From Chroococcidiopsis sp. CCMEE 29 (GTDB lineage Bacteria; Cyanobacteriota; Cyanobacteriia; Cyanobacteriales; Chroococcidiopsidaceae), in NCBI RefSeq assembly GCF_023558375.1, contig NZ_CP083761.1, forward strand, positions 5,349,001 through 5,413,000: DNA of 64,000 nt. The letters run 5' to 3'. Each line of letters opens with the position of its first letter. Within the stretch, counting starts at the first letter, position 1. Shown here piece after piece: positions 1-8,169 of the stretch. The notes beneath the pieces were generated by a model. The model made no database searches. It had not been told where the DNA came from and saw only the letters and a program-made list of their open reading frames with translations. The translations under genes were made by a program, and so were the position numbers.

Positions 1-290
1 TCATAAATACCAGTGGTGTAGATCTGCCCTTGCAAGACTCGGCTGAGAGGGCGATCTGCCGAAGAAAGGTTTTGATCCCGTGATTGTAATGGTAGCAATT
101 CCAGCAGCTTAGCTCCCAAAACCTCAAAACCTTGCCGATTGATTAAACGATCAAATGCCGTGTTAGACCATTGAACCTTGCCATCACCATCGATCCAGGT
201 GATTGCTTCGCTGATTGCACCGAGGGCAACTTCCATTTTCCCCAGTGTTGCTTGCAACTGACTGATTAGATTAGCTGAAAGATCTGCCAT
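1..290 (-). CDS. PAS-domain sensor protein, N-terminal part (cut by window edge)
   Basis: An open frame reads leftward from an ATG at 288-290 and leaves the window without a stop, giving about 96 residues. The protein starts MADLSANLISQLQATLGKME and continues with a PAS-like core (AITWIDGDGKVQWSNTAFDR, then NRQGFEVLGAKLLELLPL). PAS domains bind small ligands or relay signals, and in cyanobacteria they usually sit in front of histidine kinase or diguanylate cyclase output domains. The output domain lies outside the window, so the final function cannot be given. The N-terminus has no membrane segment, so the start of the protein is cytoplasmic. There is only a weak ribosome site (GAG) upstream. 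The PAS call is from motif reading and is fairly secure. Confidence 0.7.
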   Translation of the reverse strand, partial: MADLSANLISQLQATLGKMEVALGAISEAITWIDGDGKVQWSNTAFDRLINRQGFEVLGAKLLELLPLQSRDQNLSSADRPLSRVLQGQIYTTGIY

Positions 291-655
291 TGCTCAAACT
301 CTGGTTTATAACAGCGTCTCTTGCCCCAGTGGACACAATATGGCTCCCAAAACCCACTGCCCTTTCTTCCTTTCTTCACTGTAACGAAATGCTCAGATTC
401 AATCTCTGTGCCATCTTTAGTGAGTGCCATTAGTCGCAGGGGTAGAAGATAAACCTAACGTAGTTTATTTACCCTTTGCTCTTTAGCGGGGAAAACACTG
501 AAGTACGTGTAAAGATTTGAATAATTTAGGTTGATCGTCTGAAGCAGTTCCAAAAAGCTCCTAATAACATGTAGCTATCTTGCAACATCAACTCAGTAGG
601 CAAGCACATGCGTTATTTTGATGATTAGACTGCCGAGGAGCGCTGATGGGTTGAT
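291..655. other. Intergenic region with divergent promoters, no gene seen
   Basis: This gap lies between the leftward PAS sensor and the rightward subtilase, so it should carry both promoters. I see no convincing gene. An imperfect hairpin is visible at 440-474: outer arms GGGTA/TACCC and inner arms ATAAAC/GTTTAT. It is followed by a T-rich stretch. I cannot place promoters with confidence. Confidence 0.5.
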
Positions 656-2425
656 ATGAGAAGGCTTTTATTACTGGTTTTGTTTGTTATTGGGCTAGCC
701 TTTGCCTTATCTAACTTTAAGGGGCTAGCCAATCAGGGCAAGTTTGAGTCAATTGTGCTGAACTTCCGGGAAGATATTCCCGCTGCCCAGATTTCGTCTC
801 AAGTGGGTGCGATCGCTCAGCAGTATAACGTTGCACCCCGACTAAACAGTGAATTTTCCGCGTCAGATAATCTATATATTTTTGAGGGCGATCGCAGTAC
901 ACTCAAGAGTCTCAAAAAGTCCAATTTAGCCAAATCCACAGAATTTATTGAGCCAAATTACATCTACCGTGCTTTTGAAGTTCCCAACGACCCCGACTAC
1001 AGCAAGCAGTGGAATCTGCGTAGTATCAACGTCGAATCGGCATGGGATGAAACCAAAGGCAGTGGTGTAACAGTTGCCGTAATTGACACTGGCATTAGTC
1101 GTGTCCCGGACTTGCAAAAGACCAAATTTGTTAAAGGCTATGACTTCGTTAATGACCGAGTAGAAGTTGAAGACGACAGTGGGCATGGCACCCATGTGGC
1201 TGGTACAGTCGCCCAATCCACTAATAATGGCTATGGCGTTGCTGGTGTTGCCTACGAAGCCAGTCTGATGCCTTTGAAAGTGCTAGATGGATATGGTGGT
1301 GGCACGGTGGCTGATATTGCTGAAGCTATTAAGTTTGCCGCTGACAATGGTGCAGATGTGATTAATATGAGCTTGGGCGGTGGCGGTGACAGCCAGCTAA
1401 TGCACGAAGCGATTAAATATGCCCATCACAAAGGCGTTGCGATCGTGGCAGCAGCAGGAAATGCCAATCAGAATGCTGCTGCTTACCCAGCCCGCTATCC
1501 CCAAGTAATCAGCGTTGCCGCCCTCGATGCATCGGGAGAAAAAGCGCCTTACTCCAACTTTGGTGCTGGGGTGGATATCTCCGCGCCCGGCGGTAGTGAG
1601 GCTGGTAAAATTCTGCAAAATACGATTGACCCTGAAACTGGCGAAGCAGTATTTGCTGGCTTCCAAGGTACCAGCATGGCAGCGCCCCATGTGGCTGGTG
1701 TCGCCGCTTTAGTGAAAGCATTAGGTGTACAAGAACCAGATCAAGTCTTTAGCGTTCTCCAGAAGTCTTCACGGGTGATTCAGGATGATGCGCTCAACTA
1801 CTTTGGTGCTGGGCAGTTGGATGCAGCAGGGGCAGTCAAACTGGCAATGCAGGGGCAACTTAGTTTCCGCGATTTCTTCCGCTGGTTACGGGAGAATGGC
1901 TATCTGAGTCTGCGCTTTTGGATTGATGGGGGTGCAGTTGCACTGTTGCCTAAGGTGGCGATGGTACTGGGTTCCTATCTGCTGGCGTGGTTTCTGCGGA
2001 ATTACTTCCCATTCAGCTGGAGTTGGTCTTTATCCAGTGGACTGATTGCTGGTAGTTCTGGGCTATTTTTCCTGCGCGGCTTTTATATCTTTGACCTTCC
2101 CCAGTGGCCTTTCCGCGTTTTGGGCAGTTCGATTCCTGAACTCGGTAACGCGATTCAGGGCAATAATGTGTTGAATCCATTGTTTGCCAGTGTGTTGATT
2201 CCCTTCGTGTTAATCGCTTTGTTGCTGGGACACCCCAGCTGGAAATGGTTTGCGGTCGGTTCAGCATTGGGTGTAGCCAGTTGTTTGCTAGTCAGTGCGG
2301 TGGTTACACCTGATATCTGGTGGCTGGGAGAGGGTGCGATCGCGCGGTTCTTCCTGATTGGCAACGCCTTACTATGTTATGGCATCGCTTGGTTAGCGAT
2401 GAAAGGAGAGACACAACCAGCATGA
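656..2425 (+). CDS. S8 family subtilisin-like serine protease with C-terminal membrane domain
   Basis: 589 residues. An N-terminal hydrophobic segment (about 3-20) should export or anchor the protein. A short propeptide-like region follows, then a complete peptidase S8 domain (about 115-400). The catalytic triad is visible: Asp144 in VAVIDTG, His177 in SGHGTHVAG and Ser340 in GTSMAAPHVAG; Asn269 in AAGNAN is the oxyanion residue. After the protease domain, residues about 425-585 contain several hydrophobic stretches, so the protein is probably tethered in a membrane with the protease on the outer face. That extended membrane tail is not part of a typical secreted subtilisin. A GAGGAG sequence lies about 16 bases before the ATG. 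The stop overlaps the start of the next gene (ATGA), which suggests translational coupling. Substrate unknown. Confidence 0.93.
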   Translation: MRRLLLLVLFVIGLAFALSNFKGLANQGKFESIVLNFREDIPAAQISSQVGAIAQQYNVAPRLNSEFSASDNLYIFEGDRSTLKSLKKSNLAKSTEFIEPNYIYRAFEVPNDPDYSKQWNLRSINVESAWDETKGSGVTVAVIDTGISRVPDLQKTKFVKGYDFVNDRVEVEDDSGHGTHVAGTVAQSTNNGYGVAGVAYEASLMPLKVLDGYGGGTVADIAEAIKFAADNGADVINMSLGGGGDSQLMHEAIKYAHHKGVAIVAAAGNANQNAAAYPARYPQVISVAALDASGEKAPYSNFGAGVDISAPGGSEAGKILQNTIDPETGEAVFAGFQGTSMAAPHVAGVAALVKALGVQEPDQVFSVLQKSSRVIQDDALNYFGAGQLDAAGAVKLAMQGQLSFRDFFRWLRENGYLSLRFWIDGGAVALLPKVAMVLGSYLLAWFLRNYFPFSWSWSLSSGLIAGSSGLFFLRGFYIFDLPQWPFRVLGSSIPELGNAIQGNNVLNPLFASVLIPFVLIALLLGHPSWKWFAVGSALGVASCLLVSAVVTPDIWWLGEGAIARFFLIGNALLCYGIAWLAMKGETQPA

Positions 2426-2655
2426 GCATTACAGTTACAGGTACAATCCAACGCAGTGACATGGGTGCAGGCACTTGGGCACTGGCTGCAGATGATGGCG
2501 TTACCTATGAAGTCTACAGAGGTGCTCCGAAGGAGTTACTGAAATCAGGACAAAAAGTCAAAGTTAAAGGACAGGTGCGAGAAGATGTCATGACAGCTGC
2601 CATGATTGGACCTGTCCTCGAAGTGCAGTCGTTTGAGGTAATTAGTTCTGACTAG
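2422..2655 (+). CDS. Small OB-fold-like protein, coupled to the subtilase
   Basis: 77 residues starting at ATG 2422, which overlaps the stop of the upstream protease gene (ATGA). GGAGAG lies upstream at about 2405. I prefer this start over the longer in-frame opening from 2320 because the upstream part only shadows the protease gene. The sequence (MSITVTGTIQRSDMGAGTWA, then WALAADDGVTYEVYRGAP and KVKVKGQVRED) has the alternating beta pattern of OB-fold proteins in which a short chain is read as SDLG-GTWxLxxDDGxxYEL. No signal peptide or membrane segment is present. The function is not known; coupling suggests it works with the protease or is just co-expressed. Its 3' end overlaps the convergent thioredoxin-like gene by 14 bases. 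Confidence 0.8.
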   Translation: MSITVTGTIQRSDMGAGTWALAADDGVTYEVYRGAPKELLKSGQKVKVKGQVREDVMTAAMIGPVLEVQSFEVISSD

Positions 2656-2977
2656 CAGCAGCTGAATTTAGCACATCTTGCAGCCGACTTCTAAACTCTC
2701 CCTTGGGATGACCCCCTTTCACCTCGCCCAAAATCTCAAATTCTCCTTCTGGAGAGTCACAGATCAGGTAGGTGGGCCATCCCATTTCTGCTTTATCAGG
2801 ATACTGGCTCAAAAGAATCTTGCGATACTTCCGGTAAGTAGCGGTGTCCTGCATTTTGACATCAACAAATTTTAAACCCAGTTCCTCGCTCACCTTCTGG
2901 TCGTAAAAAGACATCTTATGGCAGATACCGCAATCTTCTGAAGAAAACTTAATTACAGCTCGATCCATTACTTGCAT
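2642..2977 (-). CDS. Thioredoxin-like protein with CxxC motif
   Basis: 111 residues, or 108 if translation starts at the internal Met4 (MDRAVIKFSSEDCGICHK). The redox motif is Cys16-Gly-Ile-Cys19 near the N-terminus, followed by the usual thioredoxin order: a beta strand (LKFVDVKM), the cis-proline region (MGWPTYLIC) and a final strand (EILGEVKGGHP). It lacks a signal peptide, so it should act in the cytoplasm as a small thiol oxidoreductase. The motif CGIC differs from the CGPC of classical thioredoxins, so substrates may differ. It runs convergently to the OB-fold gene with a 14-base overlap. Family assignment is good; the partner is unknown. Confidence 0.85.
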   Translation of the reverse strand: MQVMDRAVIKFSSEDCGICHKMSFYDQKVSEELGLKFVDVKMQDTATYRKYRKILLSQYPDKAEMGWPTYLICDSPEGEFEILGEVKGGHPKGEFRSRLQDVLNSAAASQN

Positions 2978-3125
2978 CCTCTCTCAGTTTGGAAAATATA
3001 AATTTCTACTGCTGATAGCTCAGCCTCTGATAATTCTCCCCAATAGGATATGCAGCAGGCAAATTTTGTAGCTAGGTTGAAGCGCAGTATACCAATTTCG
3101 ATGACTACCAACAGGAGATTTCACG

Positions 3126-3794
3126 ATGGCTTTGCAAGGAGTGATTCTAGATGTCGATGGTACACTTGTTTTAAGCAACGATGCCCATGCTCAAGCCTGG
3201 GTTGATGCCTTTGCCGCATTTGGTTATGAGGTACCATTCGAGCAAGTTCGACCACTGATTGGCATGGGTGGCGATCAAGTCATACCCCAGATGGTTCCAG
3301 GACTCACCGATGAGGAAGGCGATGGCAAAGCTATTTCTGAGCGGCGCAAAGAACTGATTATCAACCACTATGGACCAAAGTTAGAGCCAGCTAATGGCTC
3401 GCGGCAATTAATCCTGAAGATGAAGGATGCTGGATTAAAGCTGATCATTGCTAGCTCAGCTACAAGCCAAGAATTGGAAGTATTGCTTAAAGCTGCCCAA
3501 GTTGACGACTTGCTTGATGAAGCGACTACATCGAGCGATGCTGAGGCTTCCAAACCTGCACCAGATATTGTGGAAGTAGCGTTAAGTAAATTACAGATAG
3601 AACCCAATCAGGTTTTGATGCTCGGTGATACGCCCTACGATATCAAATCTGCGGCAGCGGCTGGAGTCGGTGTGATTGCGGTGCGCTGTGGCGGCTTTGA
3701 CGATGCTCAGCTAGCCGGAGCTATAGCAATTTATGACGATCCTGCTGATTTGTTAGCGCACTACGCCGATTCTCCACCTAACAAAACTAGATAA
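3126..3794 (+). CDS. HAD-superfamily hydrolase (phosphatase-like)
   Basis: 222 residues with all haloacid-dehalogenase motifs: motif I with Asp9 and Asp11 (ILDVDGTL), motif II SSATS, motif III Lys in ASKPAPDI and motif IV MLGDTPYD. The insertion after motif I (about 18-90) is a small helical cap, as in phosphoglycolate phosphatase and beta-phosphoglucomutase relatives. These enzymes hydrolyse or isomerise small phosphorylated metabolites through an aspartyl-phosphate intermediate. The sequence does not identify the substrate, so the name stays general. Cytoplasmic. The start is preceded by CAACAGGAGATTTCACG, a good ribosome site. The gene appears monocistronic and is followed by a REP-like palindrome pair. 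Confidence 0.9.
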   Translation: MALQGVILDVDGTLVLSNDAHAQAWVDAFAAFGYEVPFEQVRPLIGMGGDQVIPQMVPGLTDEEGDGKAISERRKELIINHYGPKLEPANGSRQLILKMKDAGLKLIIASSATSQELEVLLKAAQVDDLLDEATTSSDAEASKPAPDIVEVALSKLQIEPNQVLMLGDTPYDIKSAAAAGVGVIAVRCGGFDDAQLAGAIAIYDDPADLLAHYADSPPNKTR

Positions 3795-4328
3795 ATCTCA
3801 AATCTTGCACCAGACTGATGACCCGCCTGCAAATTAATTTGCAGGCTAATAGCAGAAGTCCTCTCAAGAGGACTGGTAAAGGAATTGAAGGAAATTTATT
3901 CCCTTGCGGACGGAAGGCTGTTGGTACAGCAACTGGTTTACGCAGTACTTAAATACGACTGCTGTTGCTTTATTCTGCATATTAGTACACTTTTTGCAAG
4001 CGTAAATGTACTGAGCAAATTTGACAAGATTTATTGTTGCCGCTAAATCACTTCAGAAGATTTACGCTCACAATACATTAACTGAGTGGATATCTTTAGT
4101 TAGAGCCAATCTACCTAACTAAAGAAGGTTAAGAACATTGGCAACGGTTACATGGAATCTAAACGATTAGTGCACTCAAGCAGCCTGGATGGCTAAATTT
4201 CTGCACAATCTCTTTGCTATAGGTCAGTTTATTCTTCGCAAGCATTTCTACATCTAGCGGCGAGGATGGCATGGCTGCACGATCTGTCGGATTCACTCAA
4301 TACATAAACATACTCTTTAACTGGCAAG
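3795..4328. other. Intergenic region with palindromic repeats, no gene seen
   Basis: 534 bases without a convincing gene. The left third holds two strong palindromes (listed separately) that could end transcription of the HAD gene. The rest is AT-rich and probably carries the promoter for the kinase at 4329. I see no RNA gene. Confidence 0.5.
3825..3874. repeat. REP-like double palindrome
   Basis: A perfect 22-base palindrome at 3825-3846 (half GCCTGCAAATT, inverted to AATTTGCAGGC) is followed after ten bases by a second stem at 3857-3874 (AGTCCTCT, two-base loop, AGAGGACT). The paired arrangement is typical of repetitive extragenic palindromes spread by REP-associated transposases. It sits just after the HAD gene and may also act as a terminator, although no T-run follows. 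Confidence 0.7.
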
Positions 4329-6485
4329 ATGAACTTGATCGGCAGCTTGGCTAGGAAACGTTCTCAATGGTGGCGCTACGGTTTTGCTGTATTGACTGTA
4401 GCGATCGCGCTGCTGGTGAAGCTGCTGCTACAGGCTGTGATCCACAATGAGAGCCCTTTTCTGCTGTTTTTTGCTGCCGTGCTAGTCAGTGCCCGGTATG
4501 GTGGCATGGGAGCAGGTTTGCTGGCTACCATTTTGTCCGCTTTAGTCAGTGATTTCTTCTTTCTATATCCCGTTTATTCGTTTATCACCCCCGACTGGGG
4601 GCAAACCTTACGGCTGTTGTTGTTCGTGGGAGAAGGGATAGCCATCAGTGAGGTAGTAGTGTCCCTTAATTCTGCTAAGCGGCGAGCTGAACTGAGGAGG
4701 CTAGAGGCTTTGCAACATCAGGAAACCTTACACCAAAGTGAAGAGCGCTTCCGCTTATTGGTTGAGGGTGTGAAAGACTACGCAATCTTCATGCTAGATC
4801 CCAAGGGATACATTGTCAGTTGGAATACTGGAGCAGAAAGAATTAAGGGTTATCAAGCCAATGAGATTATTAATCAACATTTCTCCCGCTTTTATACCCT
4901 TGAAGATATTCAAAGTGACAAACCGAATCGAGAATTACAGGTAGCAGCAGCAGAAGGTCGAATTGAGGACGAAGGTTGGCGGGTGCGTAAGGACGGCTCA
5001 CACTTCTGGGCGAGTGTTGTGATTACAGCATTACAAGATGAAACCGGACTCAAAGGTTTCTCGAAAGTGGTGCGTAACATCAATGAGCGCAAACAGGCAG
5101 AAGAGGAGTTGCGGCAGAACGAGGAGTTCCTACGACGGTTAGTCGCAAGTAGCGTAGATTGTATCAAGGTGCTGGATTTAGACGGACACTTGTTGTTCAT
5201 GAGCGCGGGAGGGCAGTTAGTCCTGGAAATTGATGATTTCACACCCTACCGGAACTCGTGGTGGGTGCAATTTTGGCAGCAAGGCGATAGAGAAGCAGTT
5301 TGCTCTGCCCTAGCGACGGCGCGGCAGGGAGGCATCGGCAAGTTCCAGGGGTATTGCCCAACAGCAAAGGGGAAGCCGAAGTGGTGGGAGGTCGTGATTA
5401 CGCCTATTATGGACGCCGAGGGCAAACCGGAAAAACTTCTATCGGTTTCTCATGATATCACTGCTCGCAAGCGTACAGAGGAGGCGCTACAAGCATCACT
5501 AAAAGATCTGGCGGACATCAAGTTTGCCTTAGATCAATCTTGTATTGTGGCAATCACTGACCACCAAGGAAAGATTACCTACGTCAACGATAAGTTTTGC
5601 GATATCTCCAAATATTCTCAAGCCGAACTGCTGGGACAAAACCACCGCATCATCAATTCCGGTTACCACCCGCAGGAATTCTTTCAACAAATGTGGGCGA
5701 TGATCGCCAGTGGGCAAGTCTGGCAAGGCGAAATTAAAAACCGAGCCAAGGACGGAACTTTTTACTGGGTGGATACAACGATCGTACCATTCTTAAATGC
5801 TGAGGGAAAACCCTACCAGTATGTGGCAATTCGTAGTGACGTCACCGAGCGCAAACGAGCAGAGGAGCAGATCAAAGTATCGCTCAAAGAAAAAGAAGTG
5901 CTATTAAAAGAAATTCACCACCGGGTGAAAAACAATTTGCAAATTATTTCCAGTCTACTTAATCTGCAGGCAGGATACATTGAGGATGAAAAAACGCTTG
6001 AGATCTTTAAAGCAGGAGAGAACCGGGTTGCCTCAATGGCTATGATCCATGAACAACTCTATCTATCGGAAGATTTGGCGTGGATTGATTTTGCTGAATA
6101 TATCGAAAATTTAGCAGCTAATTTACTCAATTCATACAACGTTGATTCAGAGGCGATCGCGCTAAAGATAAATGTTGATAAAGTCAGCCTCGAACTTGAT
6201 GCTGCAATTCCTTGTGGCTTAATTATCAATGAGCTGATTTAAAATTCCCTCAAATATGCCTTTCCATCAGGTAAAGAAGGTGAAATTCGCGTTGACCTTT
6301 ATAGGAATGATAATAATCATTTCATTCTTACCGTCAGCGATAATGGAATTGGGTTTCCTAAAGATTTAGACTTTCATAATACAACTTCACTAGGTTTGCA
6401 AATAGTAATTGCCTTAATAAATCAGTTAGGAGGCACGATTGAGCTCAATCGGGAGGGTGGTACAGAATTTAAAATTTTATTTTAG
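4329..6485 (+). pseudogene. Membrane PAS sensor histidine kinase interrupted by an in-frame stop in the ATPase N-box
   Basis: The frame from ATG 4329 encodes 637 residues and then meets TAA at 6240-6242, but the same frame continues to a TAG at 6483-6485 with a clear kinase C-terminus. Domain order: a DUF4118-like membrane region with about four hydrophobic segments (20-110), three PAS domains (about 138-255, 265-375, 395-510), a HisKA_2 segment (EIHHRVKNNLQIISS, His530/531), then HATPase_c. The stop falls inside the N-box: GLIINELI, stop, NSLKYAFP; relatives read NEL(V/I)SNSLKYAFP, so a serine codon TCA could have become TAA. Beyond the stop, DNGIGFP and TSLGLQIV (G boxes) are intact. Without readthrough the protein cannot bind ATP. 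It may be a recent pseudogene, a sequencing error or a truncated sensor. Directly upstream of a response-regulator hybrid. Confidence 0.85.
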
Positions 6486-6524
6486 AAAATACATTAGCTA
6501 AAAATTATGAGTTAGTCCAAGACA

Positions 6525-8084
6525 ATGAATGACGCAAGCATACTAGTAGTTGAAGACGAAAGTCTCGTTGCTAAAGATATACAAAACAGGCTTAGAAAGT
6601 TTGGCTATAATGTACCTGCAATCGCAACTTCTGGAGAAGAAGCAATTAAGAAGGCATTAGAAATTTCTCCAGATTTAGTGCTAATGGATATTCGATTAAA
6701 AGGAAAGATGGACGGCGTAGAAGCCGCCCAAGCAATACATGCCAATTTAAATATTCCGATCATCTATCTGACTGCTAATGCAGATGACAGCACATTAGAG
6801 CGAGCAAAAGTAACAGGACCCTATGGTTACCTACTTAAACCTTTTAAAGAAAAAGAATTAAAAACTACCATTGAAATCACTCTGAATAAATACAGAATGG
6901 AGAAACAATTAAAACAGAGTGAGCAGTGGTTGACTACCGTACTTAAAAGTATTGGTGATGCTGTGATTACCAGCGATCGCACTGGAGCGGTAACTTTCAT
7001 GAATCCTATTGCCGAGGTGTTGACAGGCTGGAAACAGGAAGACGCTTTTGGTGCAGCTGTAACAACAGTATTCAATATTACCCACGAACAAACTCGTACC
7101 TTAATTGAGAGTCCCATAACGCAAGCGCTTCAGCAGGGAGTTACGGTCACCTTGCCAGAACGGACGATCCTTATTGCTAGAAATGGTGTAGAAATACCAA
7201 TTGATGATAGCGTTGCACCCATTAAAGATCAGCAAGGAAATGTCATGGGTGCGGTTTTAGTCTTTCGAGACGTTACCGAGCGCAAGCGAGCAGAAGAGGC
7301 ACGCCAAAAGCAAATTGAGCAGGAGCAGTTAGTGGCGCAGCTGGAAAAGGTTAATCAGCTCAAAGACGATTTCTTGAGCACCATTTCCCATGAATTGCGA
7401 ACTCCCATATCTAATATGAAAATGGCAATCCAAATGCTGAAATCTGCTCCCAGTGTTGAGCGAGGCCAGCTCTATTTAGATATCTTGCAATCTGAGTGCG
7501 CCCGTGAAATTGAGCTGATTAATAGCTTGCTAGACTTGCAGCGGCTAGAAACTGCATCTTATCTCACTGTGCTCGTCGAGGCTGTGAGCCTACAAGATTG
7601 TTTGCCTAGTATCATAGAACCGTTTCGAGCCCGTGCTCAGGAACGCGAACAAATTCTACAGATTAATCTTTCCCCCGATCTGCCTCAACTCAACTCAGAG
7701 CGTGCCAGCCTGGAACGAATCCTAGCAGAACTCCTAAATAATGCCTGCAAATACACTCGCGCTGGTGGTGAGATTATCTTGAGTGTTCGCCACAAATCCT
7801 CATTACCCGCGCCTTATCAACCTGGCTCAGATACAGTAACTATTTTTGCTGTCAGCAATCAAGCAGAAATTCCGGCAGTAGAGTTGCCACGGATCTTTGA
7901 AAAGTTTTATCGCGTTTCTGGTACCGATCGCTGGAAACAAGGTGGTACGGGGCTAGGATTAGCTCTAGTGAAGAAGTTAGTTGAATACCTGCAGGGAACA
8001 ATTCAGGTTGAAAGTAACAAGGGATGGACTACATTCACCGTCGAGTTACCCGATCTAGCTATAGCCCCTGAGCAGCAAATTTGA
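6525..8084 (+). CDS. Hybrid response regulator/histidine kinase (REC-PAS-HisKA-HATPase)
   Basis: 519 residues. An N-terminal receiver domain (1-120) carries Asp55 (DLVLMDIRL) as phosphoacceptor, the acidic pair in VVEDES, and the conserved Lys in LLKPFKEKE. A PAS domain follows (about 130-255, VITSDRTGAVTFMNPIAEVL), then a HisKA dimerisation domain with His289 (STISHELRTP) and a HATPase_c domain with NNACKY, IFEKFYR and GGTGLGLALVKKL. It has no membrane segment. This REC-first architecture takes a phosphate from another kinase and passes a signal on through its own kinase. The gene starts 39 bases after the final stop of the interrupted kinase, so that kinase would be the natural donor if it were intact. 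No DNA-binding output is present; the next partner is not evident here. Confidence 0.93.
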   Translation: MNDASILVVEDESLVAKDIQNRLRKFGYNVPAIATSGEEAIKKALEISPDLVLMDIRLKGKMDGVEAAQAIHANLNIPIIYLTANADDSTLERAKVTGPYGYLLKPFKEKELKTTIEITLNKYRMEKQLKQSEQWLTTVLKSIGDAVITSDRTGAVTFMNPIAEVLTGWKQEDAFGAAVTTVFNITHEQTRTLIESPITQALQQGVTVTLPERTILIARNGVEIPIDDSVAPIKDQQGNVMGAVLVFRDVTERKRAEEARQKQIEQEQLVAQLEKVNQLKDDFLSTISHELRTPISNMKMAIQMLKSAPSVERGQLYLDILQSECAREIELINSLLDLQRLETASYLTVLVEAVSLQDCLPSIIEPFRARAQEREQILQINLSPDLPQLNSERASLERILAELLNNACKYTRAGGEIILSVRHKSSLPAPYQPGSDTVTIFAVSNQAEIPAVELPRIFEKFYRVSGTDRWKQGGTGLGLALVKKLVEYLQGTIQVESNKGWTTFTVELPDLAIAPEQQI

Positions 8085-8169
8085 GCAGAAGGGCGAGCAA
8101 TTTTGACTTTTGGATTTCTCCCCTGCTCCCTACTCACCCTAACAACAAGCAGAAACTTTCAGAGAGTAG

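Noticed and set aside
5500-5830. Third PAS domain of the broken kinase as a LOV photoreceptor
   Set aside because: The flavin-binding Cys motif (NCRFLQ) is absent; the site reads GQNHRIINSG.
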